Of a stretch of DNA of 64,000 nt, positions 37,909 through 47,400 are shown piece after piece. The position numbers were made by a program, and so were the translations under genes. Each line of letters opens with the position of its first letter. The stretch's first letter is position 1. The stretch covers positions 176,758,663-176,822,662 of the forward strand of contig CM077647.1 in the NCBI GenBank assembly GCA_039707465.1. The letters are read 5' to 3'. Origin of the DNA: Rhabdophis nuchalis. Taxonomy: Eukaryota; Chordata; Lepidosauria; Squamata; Natricidae. A model generated the notes under the pieces. That model saw nothing but the letters and a program-made list of their open reading frames with translations. It did no database searches and was not told the DNA's origin.

Positions 37909-37960
37909 CTGGAAAAATGCTTAATAAAAGCAGGAATTCCACCAGGATGTTCATCTCCAT
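37909..37960 (-). CDS. IGHV leader exon (L-PART1)
   Basis: On the minus strand it encodes MEMNILVEFLLLLSIFP plus the first base of a Gly codon, then a GTCAGA donor. Joined to the V exon this gives SIFPGVFPNLQL, the usual leader with its split glycine. The phase matches exactly. The intervening intron is about 1.3 kb instead of the usual roughly 100 bp because of an L1 3' end and microsatellites. Confidence 0.75.
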
Positions 37961-38080
37961 TCTTCCTGCTTCATTCATCTCTCTCTCTCCCCCTTTTTTC
38001 TTTTTTACTATTCTTGTTTGCAGAACTGATGGGCTGCCCATGAAGGCTGTTCCTTAAGAGGAAATGCTTCATCTCTGGTG

Positions 38081-38088
38081 ATTTACAT
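38081..38088 (-). promoter_or_regulatory. Candidate Ig octamer
   Basis: ATGTAAAT on the minus strand, one mismatch from the octamer ATGCAAAT, about 120 bp upstream of the leader ATG. Octamer-binding factors drive V promoters at this distance. The single mismatch leaves it uncertain. Confidence 0.35.
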
Positions 38089-38339
38089 AAAGAGCACGTC
38101 GTCCAACACACTATTTAAGGAGGAAAGGACATCAGGAAGAATCTCCACAAAATGTTGCACTGCCCATCAGATGTGTGCAAGATGTGTGTCTTGACATATG
38201 TGCATGTGTAAAATTTTCTAAAGAAGAAGGAGTAAAAGGAACAAGCACAAGGAGAACAAAAGTTGGGGTAGAAATATAATATCCATCAAGTTCCAAGTAA
38301 TGCACCCATCACAAATCTTTCCGTTTCCTCAAAGAACTG

Positions 38340-38850
38340 GTTACTTATTTTATTTATTTTATTTTATTAAATTTATACCCCGCCCTTCTCCTAAAAAAAG
38401 GACCCAGGGCGGCGCACAGGCATCATTAAAAACATACAAAATACAAAATATAATTTTTTAAAAAACTAATTAAATAATTCCCTGTGCTAAAAATAATAAC
38501 GCTCTAAAATTTAAAAATTATCCCTATAAAAATCAGAAACAGGGTTATGCTAGGCCGGCTTGTTGGATTAAATAGGTTTTAAGATGTTGGCGGAAAAGGC
38601 GGAGGTCCACGATGGTGCGTAGATCGGGGGGAAGGTCATTCCAGAGGGCAGGGCCCGCCACAGAGAAGGCTCTTCCCCTGGGCACCGCCAACCGGCATTG
38701 CCCAGCCGACGGTACCCTGAGAAGGCCCTCTCTGTGGGAGCGGATCGGTCGAAGGGATGTATGGGGCAAGAGGCGGTCGCGAATATAGCTAGGCCCCGAG
38801 TCATGGAGCGCTTTGAAGATGGTCGTCAGCACCTTGAAGCGCACCCAAAA
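38340..38850 (-). mobile_element. L2-like LINE 3' fragment, head-to-head with the next copy
   Basis: Minus-strand copy with its tail at 38340-38370. The ORF2 remnant has HTSLRPIRSHREGLLRVPSA and LWNDLPPDLRTIVDLRLFRQ. It ends at about 38850, where a plus-strand copy of the same family begins. It is inserted in the duplicated IGHV-flank block. Confidence 0.87.
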
Positions 38851-39297
38851 GGCGCGCTTGAGAAACCGCCTCCTGCTACATACCTCCCTTCGACCTGTCC
38901 GCTCCCACAGAGTGGGCCTCCTCAGGGTGCTGTCAGGCGTTCAATGCCGGCTGGCGACTCCCAGGGGAAGGGCCTTCTCTGTGGCGGGCCCGGCCCTCTG
39001 GAACGACCTGCCCCCCGATAGCCGTACCATCACGGACCTATGCCTCTTCCATCGGATGTTAAAAGCGCATTTCTTCCATCTAGCCGGCCTGACATAGACC
39101 AAGGGTATAATTTTAAATTTTGATATTTACTGGTTTTAATCTTTTATATTATTTAAATTTTACCACAGATTTAATAATTTAATTGTCTTTTATATTTTGA
39201 ATGTGTTGTTGGGTTTTTATCTTTCTGTGCACCGCCCTGAGTTGTCCCCCCCCCCGGGAAAATAGGGCGGTATATAAATTGAAATAATAAATAAATA
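38851..39297 (+). mobile_element. L2-like LINE 3' fragment, plus strand
   Basis: Starts in the ORF2 C-terminus (HTSLRPVRSHRVGLLRVLSG; LWNDLPPDSRTITDLCLF) and ends with CACCGCCCTGAGTTG, a C/G run and an (AAAT)n tail at 39285-39299. It forms an inverted pair with 38340-38850. Confidence 0.87.
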
Positions 39298-39420
39298 AAT
39301 TTGAATTTATTTAGATACACCATCTTAGCCCTAACTGGTGGAAAGCCAGTACTAAAGTTCCCAGACTTTACACCCCCCTTTGAATAAGATTTTCACATTT
39401 GTCCAAAACAATATGTTACA
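39298..39420. repeat. Duplicated block near IGHV, copy 2 (middle part)
   Basis: TTTAGATACACCATCTTAGC to CAAAACAATATGTTA matches 35712-35822. The left part of the copy is at 38311-38336 and the right part at 39846-39930. L2 insertions separate the pieces. Confidence 0.75.
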
Positions 39421-39845
39421 TTTATTTTATCATTTTATTTATTTTATCAAATTTATACCCTGCCCTTCTCCTTGTTAGGACCCAGGGCGGCGCACAGGCA
39501 TTATTTAAAACCACAGAATACAATATACATCAATTAAAATATATTAAATTAATTAAACCCGTGCTAAAACCCATATTAAAACCTTACCAAATTATAATTT
39601 ATGTTTAAAAAGTCAGAAACGGGGGGCTATCCTAGGCCGGCTTGTTGGAATAAATACGTCTTAAGACGTTGGCGGAAGAGGCGGAGGTCCGAGATAGTGC
39701 GAAGGTCGGGGGGTAGGTCGTTCCAGAGGGCCGGGCCCGCCACAGAGAAGGCTCTTCCCCTGGGTGTCGCCAACCGGCATTGCCCAGCTGACGGCACCCA
39801 GAGAAGGCCCTCTCTGTGGGAGCGGATCGGACGAAGGGATGTATG
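39421..39845 (-). mobile_element. L2-like LINE 3' fragment
   Basis: 3' terminus GTGCGCCGCCCTGGGTCCTA on the minus strand, with an ORF2 remnant upstream. It is inserted into the duplicated block precisely after ATATGTTA, 1.1 kb from the previous L2 pair. Confidence 0.87.
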
Positions 39846-39930
39846 TTAAACTGGGATGTGAGCTGGTTGCTGGGTGACTTCAACCCTCCTTCTCTGGCCA
39901 GTCAGCTATTGGAATGTCATTAACTAGATT
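39846..39930. repeat. Duplicated block near IGHV, copy 2 (right part)
   Basis: AGCTGGTTGCTGGGTGACTT and CCTTCTCTGGCCAGTCAGCT correspond to 35848-35912. Beyond about 39930 the similarity ends, and no second V exon is found where one would be expected. Confidence 0.7.
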
Positions 39931-39954
39931 CGGAAAGTGGGCCAGTCCTGGAGT

Positions 39955-40195
39955 CTGGGGAAGGCTCTGATGAGGGCTCTGCATATGAGGCAGAGATGGG
40001 GCCAGGGCTGTCCCACAGTTATCAGCCACCCTTGGAGTTGCAGATCAGTGGGGCAGAATAACAACTGGAGCTTGTTCCCAATGTGTGCATGCGCAGAGCT
40101 GCCAGAAGAAGGGAACGGCTAAGGAAGAAGGGCTAACTCAGGAGTAAAGGCACAGGTGGATGGTGAATGCCCCTCCCCAGGGAATAAAAGAGGAT
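39955..40195 (+). mobile_element. Unclassified dispersed repeat, possibly LTR-derived
   Basis: Shares, in inverted orientation, GGAGC-TGTTCCCA-TGTG-GC-CAGAGCTGCC and CAGGAGTAAAG-CACAG-TGG words with 43.24-43.38 kb. Its nature is uncertain. Confidence 0.35.
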
Positions 40196-40206
40196 ATTTA
40201 CTACAT

Positions 40207-41147
40207 ACCCAAGAAATCCTTGACTTATGAACAAAATTTCCTAAGCAAATCAGTCGTGAAATGAATTTTGCCCCATTTTATGACCTTTCTTGCCCCAGTC
40301 GTTAAGTGAATCGCTGCCGTTGTTAAGTTAGCAACATGGTTGTGGAGGGAACCTGGCTTCCCCAAGGACTTTACTTGTCAGAAGGTCGCAAACGGGAAAT
40401 CACATGACCTCAGGACCCAGGACAACTGTCCTAAGTACAAGCCAGTTTCCAAGCACCTGAATTTGGATCACATGACCATGGGGATGCTGCCTGATTGTAA
40501 GTGTGAAAAATAGTCATGAGCAGAGGTGATATTCTACCAGTTTGGATCGGTGTGCCTGAACCAGTAGGGCAGTGGTGGGTTTCAGCCAGTTTGCACCTAT
40601 TCAGGAGAACTGGTTGTTAACTTTCTAAGCAGTTTGGAGAACCGGTTATTGGAAGAAATCTCATTTTGTTTCCCCCCCCCCCCACTTTACAGGGCTAATC
40701 CTGTAAGGGAGGCAGGAAAGAACATTCTGGTGTTGTTTCTAGCCTCATCTTGATTGCCCCGCTTACAGAAACAGCCTCTCCGGTTAACCCTTCTTACATT
40801 GTAAGAGCTAAGGCAAAGCACCCATTGATGTGAGTGACATTAAATTGGCCACATCCACTCAGTCACATGACCAGCGAGCCATGCCCACCTAGCTGGTCAT
40901 TAGGGCAGAGAACTGGTTCTTAAATTATTTGAATCCCATCACTGCAGTAGTGGAAATCATGGGTGGCCCCGCACACCCGCTCTGCCTCTATGGCATCCCG
41001 TTTGGGCCCTTTTTTCACCAAATGCACACGTGTGAATGGCTGATGTGCACTCAGATTTGCAAAACGGTAGGGTAGGTAAGTGGATAGCACCCCTGGTCAT
41101 GAATCACTTTTTTTCAGTGCTATTGTAAGTCGAGGACCACCTTTATA
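40207..41147. mobile_element. Miniature element with CCTTGACTTA/TAAGTCGAGG termini, split by a hAT
   Basis: The left terminus AAATCCTTGACTTATGAAC and right terminus ATTGTAAGTCGAGGACCAC are inverted. Interior words TCGTTAAGTGAATCGCTGCC and ATCACATGACC are typical of a common reptile non-autonomous element. A hAT element (40570-40944) interrupts it. Confidence 0.6.
40570..40944. mobile_element. hAT-type miniature element, 375 bp
   Basis: Termini CAGTGGTGGGTTTCAGCC and TTTGAATCCCATCACTG. Flanking duplication CAGTAGGG / CAGTAGTG (7 of 8). Same family as the copies at 13.4 and 22.5 kb. Confidence 0.75.
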
Positions 41148-41267
41148 GTAGAACATTCCTTCTGCTTGCGGTTAGAAGATGTTTGCAATGAGAAAAGGAA
41201 GATCCGTATCTTATGCATAAAAATTAATCCTGCTATTATCAGTAGCTAGTTTCACATTAGACATATA

Positions 41268-41662
41268 CCGTATTTTTCAGAGTATAAGAGGCACCTTTTT
41301 CCCTCAAAAAAGGGGCTGAAAATCTGGGTGCATCTTATACACTGAATACAGCATTTTTGACTGCTTGAAACCCCACCTCCTTCATCAAAATGGCCATGCA
41401 CAGTGCATGCACAAAATGGCTTCCACAGTGCTCCTGGGGGCTGGGGAGTGAAGAAATGAGCGAAAAACCAGCCATCTGTGCAGCACTCTATAAGCCTCCT
41501 AAAGGCTATGCATGCCCCTTTTTTGATTAAAAAACAGGTCCATTTTCACAAAAAAATGTGCCATTTTTGGAGGTCTGCAGAGTGCAATTTTTTTTTTCAT
41601 TTGTCTCTTCAAAATCTTGGTGCGTTTTATACTCCAGTGCCTCTTATACTCTAAAAATACGG
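41268..41662. mobile_element. TA-flanked miniature element, 395 bp
   Basis: Left end CCGTATTTTTCAGAGTATAA and right end CTTATACTCTAAAAATACGG are nearly perfect inverted repeats, bounded by TA on both sides, as in Tc1/mariner insertions. Same family as 32659-33753 but without the microsatellite. Confidence 0.82.
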
Positions 41663-41727
41663 TATCTTATATAGCAAAGGAAGGCATATAATTTAGGTAT
41701 AGAAATACATGAGGAGGAGAACTGCAG

Positions 41728-42110
41728 AATAACAGAGTTGGAAGGGACCTTGGAGGTCTTCTAATCCATGCCCCCTGCTCAGGTAGGAAGCCCTATACCA
41801 GGGGTCTGCAAAGTCGGCTCTTTTAAGACTGGTGGACTTCAAACTCCCAGCTATGCTGGCTGGGGAACTCTGGGAGTTGAAGTCCACCAGTCTTAAAAGA
41901 GCTGACTTTGCAGACCCCTGCCCTATACCACTTCTAACAAATAGTTGTCCAATCTCTTGTTTAAAAATTCCAGTAATGGAGCATTTACAACTTCTGAAGG
42001 CAAGTGGTCCCACTGGTTAATTGTTATCATGACATTTCTCCTTAGTTCTAGGTTGCTTCTCTCCTTGATGAGTTTCCATCTATTGCTTCTTGCATGCTTT
42101 GCACTGTTTT
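41728..42110 (-). mobile_element. CR1 LINE 3' fragment interrupted by a palindromic hAT element
   Basis: The minus-strand 3' region (inverse of AAGACCTCCAAGGTCCCTTC) resumes after 41920 and continues into the ORF2 end (SNRWKLIKERSNLELRRN). Confidence 0.8.
41799..41920. mobile_element. Palindromic (foldback) hAT-type miniature element, 122 bp
   Basis: The two arms, each about 52 bp, start CAGGGGTCTGCAAAGTCGGC and end GCTGACTTTGCAGACCCCTG and are near-perfect reverse complements around a short CTATGCTGGCTGGGG centre. A perfect 8-bp duplication CCCTATAC flanks it (41791-41798 and 41921-41928). Confidence 0.9.
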
Positions 42111-42111
42111 G

Positions 42112-42630
42112 GTTCTGTCCCCACCAATGGTGGGTTCTGGCTGGTACAGCCCAGTACGGCCATCCCAGTAGTAGCCGGGAGCAGCTGACAGCATACCGGT
42201 ATGGTGGCTCATTTGGCCCATACCCCTGCCTGTGTTCTATACCTGCTTTTAAAGCAATCGGCCAATTACACATGTTTGCACAGCGTGTAGTGCCTGCACA
42301 AGCTCCAACAAGCAGCTGGGTGTCACACAGTGGTGGGTTGCAGCAATACTCCCCGGTACGGGCATACCGGAGCCTGCCCGGAGCACTGGATACTGTTCCG
42401 GTATGGTGCTCCAGAAGGCCCACCCATCTGCTCTTACTTCTTACCCTCCTTCTACGTCTTCAGTGCTTCTGCGCACATGCACAGCATGCACAGCGCCTGT
42501 GCGCCACTCACAGAGCCTTGTAGAAGTGCCAAGATGCATGCACGCATGCTGCGCACATCTACATGCACAATGCTGGGCCCATTCCAACTGTACCGGTTGG
42601 AATGGAATCTGAAACCCACCATTGGTGTCA
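42112..42630. mobile_element. Miniature-element remnants with CCACCAATGGTGGGTT termini
   Basis: CAATGGTGGGTTCTGGCTGG at 42125 and CAGTGGTGGGTTGCAGC at 42329 are left-type termini, and GAAACCCACCATTGG at 42611 is a right-type terminus. Probably two overlapping or nested hAT-type copies. Boundaries not settled. Confidence 0.45.
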
Positions 42631-42934
42631 GAGTGGTGGTGGAGGGCACATACATATGCAGCACATGTGCACAAACATGATGCGTGACCCCATGAGCAGT
42701 GTACTGGTAGCGACGGGGAGAGGAACCCATCACAGTTCCCCATTACACGTTAGTCTGCGTGCAGCTCTACATGCAGCGAAGCCCAGCTATCCTTCAATAG
42801 AACAGACCATGTGAGTAGATCTGAATGCTTTATTGAAAGAACAGGATATGGTGAAACTGGGGAAAATAGGAATACATACAATAACCAAATACAAGATAGG
42901 TAATATTGAGTTACTGCTGAACACAACTGTTCTG

Positions 42935-43378
42935 AGCTGGGCTTCCCCAAAAAGCACGAGGCAGAGTCCTGGTCCCAACAAAACCTCTTTTATTAAATGA
43001 AAATGAATTCCTCTCCTTCAGCAAAGGCCTCACAAACAGTCTTTCAAAGGAATATTTATGACCATAGACCTTATCTATCTTGGAAAGCTGCCATGTAAAT
43101 GTTTTCCAAATAAGGTGCTGTGCAAGGAAAGGCTTGGCACAGAGTCTCTGAGATTCACGGACAGATCTTCACACTCCTGAGATGAATCTAATGACCAATC
43201 GAACGAATTGTTTCCTGCAAAAGCCCACTCTCCTTTCACTCCTCTTTTTTTTCCTAGGGGAGGGGCCAATCACCTTCCATCTGTGACTTTACTCCCAGGT
43301 CTACCCTGATTTCTGAATTGTTCTTTTCTCTTGGCAGCTCTGCACACGCGCACACTGGGAACAGGCTCCAGCTGTCAT
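42935..43378 (-). mobile_element. Possible solo LTR
   Basis: On the minus strand the low-coordinate side has AATAAAAGAGGTTTTGTTGG followed by a GGACCAGGACTCTGC segment, like an R/U5 region with a poly(A) signal. The high-coordinate part shares sequence with 39955-40195. No internal retroviral sequence and no verified ends, so only a suggestion. Confidence 0.3.
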
Positions 43379-43379
43379 T

Positions 43380-43800
43380 AAAAACATATTAAATTATTCA
43401 ACCCGTGCTAAAAACCCATTTTAAACCCTGCAAATTACAATTTATATATAAAAAGTCAGAAACGGGGGGCTACACTAGGCCGGCTTGTTGGAATAGATAT
43501 GTCTTAAGACGTTGGCGGAAAAGGCGGAGGTCCGAGCCAACAGCACCCGGAGAAGACCCTCTCTGTGGGAGTGGATCGGGCGAAGGGATGTATGGGGCAG
43601 GAGGCGGTCTCGTATATAGCTAGGCCCCGAGCCATGGAGCGATTTGAAGATGGTCGTCGACACCTTAAAGCGCACTCGAAAGGCCACAGGCAGCCAGTGC
43701 AGCTCGCGCAGGAGAGGTGTTATATGGGCTTGCCTTGGGGCACCCATAATCACCCGCGCGGCCGCATTCTGAACTAACTGTAGCTTTCGAGTGCACCTCA
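43380..43800 (-). mobile_element. L2-like LINE 3' fragment with internal deletion
   Basis: ORF2 remnant on the minus strand reads QLVQNAAARVIMGAPRQAHI and RELHWLPVAFRVRFKVSTTI. About 70 bp are missing between GAGGTCCGAG and CCAACAGCACCCGGAG at about 43537 compared with sister copies. Confidence 0.85.
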
Positions 43801-43944
43801 AGGGGAGCCACCATGTAGGTGGTCATGTGACTGTGTGGGCATGGCCAACTCGATGTCACTCATGCCAAGGGGCACCTCGCCAGCCTGTACTCACTCCCTG
43901 CTCCCAGCCACTCCTCGCCTGCCCACTCATGCTCCTTAGGGCCC

Positions 43945-44340
43945 CAACAGGAATCAGTTGCTGGAGCTAAGCAGCCACCATGAGAAAAAGTTGGCAAAAC
44001 TATTCAGTTCCCATTGGATCTAACCAAGGAGGCGGCTCAGCAGAAGCACCTCACTGAGGACTACCAGCATAGGCTATCCAAGCAGAGGGAAGACCTGTGG
44101 GAGTGCAAGGCCAGGTACCGGCACCTGGAGGCTCAGCGGGCTGAGATGGTCAGCCAGTTCCAAGCCATGAGGCAGTCCCACTGGAACAAGGCCCTCTGAC
44201 TCTCTGCCACCAGCGGTGCTTCACTCCAGCCTTTGCCCAAAGCCCCACACCAGGAGGCTGAAGCAGACCCCAAGTCAGCATTTCTGCCCACCTCCGACCC
44301 ACACAAAAAAACCCGGAAGGGGGACACTCTCTGCAGCAAC
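43945..44340 (+). pseudogene. Coiled-coil protein fragment, frameshifted
   Basis: Two frames together give a plausible coiled coil: QLLELSSHHEKKLAKLFSSH, then after a frameshift near 44010 DLTKEAAQQKHLTEDYQHRL, QREDLWECKARYRHLEAQRA and SQFQAMRQSHWNKAL with a stop (44197). The heptad pattern and regular Gln/Glu/Lys suggest a piece of a centrosomal or cytoskeletal coiled-coil gene, but I do not recognise the parent. There is no intron in the piece. Downstream at about 44465 is a hAT-like terminus (CAGTTGTTAACCACTGG), so it may be retroposed or captured by a transposon. Confidence 0.45.
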
Positions 44341-44519
44341 ATGTGTTCATTGCACATATCCGCTCGAGGGGCCATAGTATGAGGACCCCCGCTTTAGTGC
44401 AATATAAAAAAAATGCAAATAATCTTTTCTGTGGACTACCAACATTTTCTCGTGGACCATCAGTGGTCCACAGACCACCAGTTGTTAACCACTGGACTAG
44501 AAGATCTCCAATGATCCCT

Positions 44520-44670
44520 TTCAGCCTAGAGGTGGAGCTCTCGCCTCCCAATCAGGAGGTTGTGAGTTCACTCCTAGGTAGAGGCAGATGTAGGGTCTCT
44601 TGCTTGGGCAGGGGGTTGGACTAGATGACCTGCAAGGTCCCCTCCAACTCTGTTAATCTGTTATCTGTTA
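44520..44670 (+). mobile_element. SINE head followed by CR1 tail
   Basis: AGAGGTGGAGCTCTCGCCTC and GTGAGTTCACTCCTAGG match the 34.2-kb SINE head. The following GGGGGTTGGACTAGATGACC is the CR1 3' end, so the SINE appears to share its tail with CR1, a common partnership. Confidence 0.6.
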
Positions 44671-45354
44671 TCTGTAACTCTGTTTTTCTTTCTAACCTCG
44701 TTGGAGTTTGGATTCTGGTTCTATTTTGGAATCTCCGTCCCTTTGAAGAGAAGGAAGAATTCTGTTTTACAGAGCGATCCTTAAGAAGCTACGTCAGACC
44801 TTTGCCTTCAACATGGGGAAACCGGAAGGGGACCATGTGGGGATTGGGAGAGTTGGAGGTGGGGCTATTGGGCCTCCCAATTCCTCCACTGTTTGAGCTC
44901 CTGTATGTTCATCTGACCCACTGGGATATTCATTAGAAAACATCTCGAAAATGCCTGTCAGCACGAAACAAACCTAACAGCTTGGTCGAGTTGATTCGGT
45001 GCCCTATGACTCGGCAATAACAAGTCCATTCATACAGACTTACGTTCCAACCAACAAATCCATCAAGCAACCAACCAACCACAGAGAGTCCAGTAAGACC
45101 AAATTCCTGCTGTTTAGGAGAAAAACCAAGAAGAAATCTAAGATAGAAGAAATTAAGACCTACTATGTGGAATCTGGGTGTGATTAGCTTGGATGAGAGA
45201 AGACTATAAGAAGGTAAGAGACTTCAGTTGGCCAGCAGGACACTTCTCCTACTGGTAAGATTTGCTTAATAATGCAACACCTTGTGTTGTGAGATTGTGC
45301 CTCTCTTCTACTGGAGAGTATTTAAATAAAGGCTGGATGGCCCTTTTTTTGAGG
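44671..45354. other. Unassigned region
   Basis: No convincing coding sequence. The open frame at 44999-45187 is short and resembles nothing I know. The part near 45300-45345 with TTTAAATAAAGGCTGG looks like a poly(A) region of an unidentified retroelement. Confidence 0.3.
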
Positions 45355-45362
45355 TTATAGTC

Positions 45363-45613
45363 CAAGGGTCAGCAACCTGCAGCTCTGGAGCCGAATGTGG
45401 CTCTTTCATCCCTCTGCTGCGGCTCCCTGTTACTGGTTAGCTCTACAATTGATAGGACTTTCAGTTAGGACAGGTAGAGGAAAAAGGATGTCGCGCTAGG
45501 AGGAGACTCTATATAGTGAGGAAACTGGACTTCCGGTCAGCTTCAGAATTGAACGGGGGGCTTCCAGTTAGGACTTTTGTGGGTCTTTGAGTGTTCAAGG
45601 TTGCCGACCCCTA
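45363..45613. mobile_element. hAT-type miniature element, 251 bp
   Basis: Starts CAAGGGTCAGCAACCTGCAG and ends GGTTGCCGACCCCTA. A perfect 8-bp duplication TTATAGTC flanks it (45355-45362 and 45614-45621). The interior has GGAGCCGAATGTGGCTC. Same group as the 20.1-kb copy. Confidence 0.82.
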
Positions 45614-45654
45614 TTATAGTCAATTCCTGCACTGGTCAGGGAGTTGTACTAGAT

Positions 45655-46024
45655 CAGTAATGGGATTCAATTTTTTTTACTACATGTTCTATGGGTGTGG
45701 CTTGGTGGGTGTAGCCAGGTTGTCATGAGACTGGGTGGGCACGGCCAATTTAGCAGTCCATTTTGCCAATTTAGTAATCCATTAAACAACACACAGTGGT
45801 CCCCTTTTCTATGTTTTTAATACTGCATGAAGTTTTTGCTCTAGGATACTTTTTTACTAGGGGGAGGGAGATTGGCAATTCCTGGGGATTCCTGGGGATT
45901 TAGAGGCATCTGTGCCTCTGTGTTAGAGGCATCAAAATAACCGAGATAACATAAGGTCTGCAGCTGGAGCAGAGGGTTGGACTAGATGACCTCTGAGGTC
46001 CCTTCCAGCCCTGGATTGCTGTGC
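45655..46024. mobile_element. Miniature-element remnant and CR1 tail
   Basis: CAGTAATGGGATTCAATTTT and GGGTGTGGCTTGGTGGGTG at 45655-45720 belong to the 13.4-kb hAT family. GGGTTGGACTAGATGACCTC at about 45974 is a CR1 3' end. Confidence 0.55.
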
Positions 46025-46092
46025 TGTTTCAAAGCATCCTCTGAAGCTACGTCTTGCTTTGTGGTACTTGCTTTGGGGTCTGCGCTTGCGCG

Positions 46093-46102
46093 AAGATGGC
46101 GG
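46093..46102 (+). promoter_or_regulatory. YY1-like motif in L2 5' region
   Basis: AAGATGGCGG near the start of the element, repeated at 46482-46491. YY1-type sites at the 5' end of LINEs help set the transcription start. Motif-based inference. Confidence 0.35.
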
Positions 46103-47400
46103 GGTAGCTCTGAAGCTCCGTGTGGGCTGCGGAGGTCGTTGGCATTTTGAGTGCCCCCCTGCCCTCGTTTGTGATCTTGGAGGGCATGGGAGGATGAGGG
46201 ACCCACCCGGACACCTTAGGGTGGGGTTCGCAACATCGGGGGAAGAGCGGACGGAGCGCCGGCGACTGGAACGCTCGGCGGTGTGAGCGCCGGGCGGGAA
46301 CTGCCGCAACGGAGGCCGGTGCAGAGGCCGCCGCCCGGATGTTTTAATAGGGCGGAGAGAGGCCGGCTGCACTGAAGAGCTCCGAAAAGCTAAAAGCTGA
46401 AAGCAACTTGGTGGCGTGCCGTGGGTGAAGCGGTGGTGAGAGCACCGGTGGCCAGCGGGAATGGTGAGAGAGGCATGGAGGAAGATGGCGGAGGTGGCGG
46501 AGATGCTGGTCTGTTGGAGTGAAGAAGGTGGAGAGAGAGAGTGGAGAGTGTGGAGGGAAGAGGTTGCCGCTGGAGGCCGAGTCGACGGCGGTGGGAGCGC
46601 CGGAAGGCGAGAGACGAAGGCGGCGACTGAGGAGCCGGTTGGGGAAAGGCGGAAGGTGGTGGCTGTGAGAGAGCCATGTGGTGGTAGCGGAGAGGCGGCT
46701 GCTGGAGGCCAGGCTGACGGCGGTGGGAGCGCCGAGAGGCCTTTGGGCGAAGGCGGTGACGCGGGGATTGCGGCGGTGAGAGCGCCACGGTGGATGTGGA
46801 CGGCCGCTGACCACTGTAATTTCATTTTTCCCCATGGTCACTCTCCCAAGTCTGGGAGAATTACACCACCAAGGCCTTAATAGGCCCGGAAGAACTGACT
46901 GACTGTCTTAAAGAAGAACATGTGACAGCAACCAGTTATGGTCACCCCAATGGTCATCATTGCGAACTATCTAATTTAATTTAATTACATCTATTTACCA
47001 ATTAATTTATTGGTTTACCCATCCTGCACTTTATTTCACCTGATTTCATCCTACCATCTAATGAATTGACTTGTGTGAATTGTTTTTAACCAACTACCAA
47101 CGACTTTTAACATCTGTGCTTTTTAACATCTGTATTGTTCCCATACCCACCCGAGTTTTATATATATAATTATTGAATTTTAATTATCTATTTAAAATAT
47201 TTAAAATGTATTCCAGAGCAAGCCTGCTATCGCTGCGAGAGTCCCCGCTCTCGCAGGTATGGCCCCTTGATTTATCTAGGGCACATCTCGATGATGGTAT
47301 TGTAAATCCGAAGAGATGGGCGAAGCGCGGCCTTAGGGGATTTTTAGTTTTTAACTTATTTAAATTATCTTTTTTAGGGGGTTCAAGGGAGGGGGGTAGA

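Noticed and set aside
44999..45187. 62-aa ORF as a small gene
   Set aside because: No similarity I recognise, no regulatory context, and it lies among transposon fragments.
46461..46880. 139-aa ORF as an L2 ORF1 protein
   Set aside because: Gly/Ala/Glu-rich, with internal duplicated nucleotide units and no recognisable domain; best read as GC-rich 5' leader.
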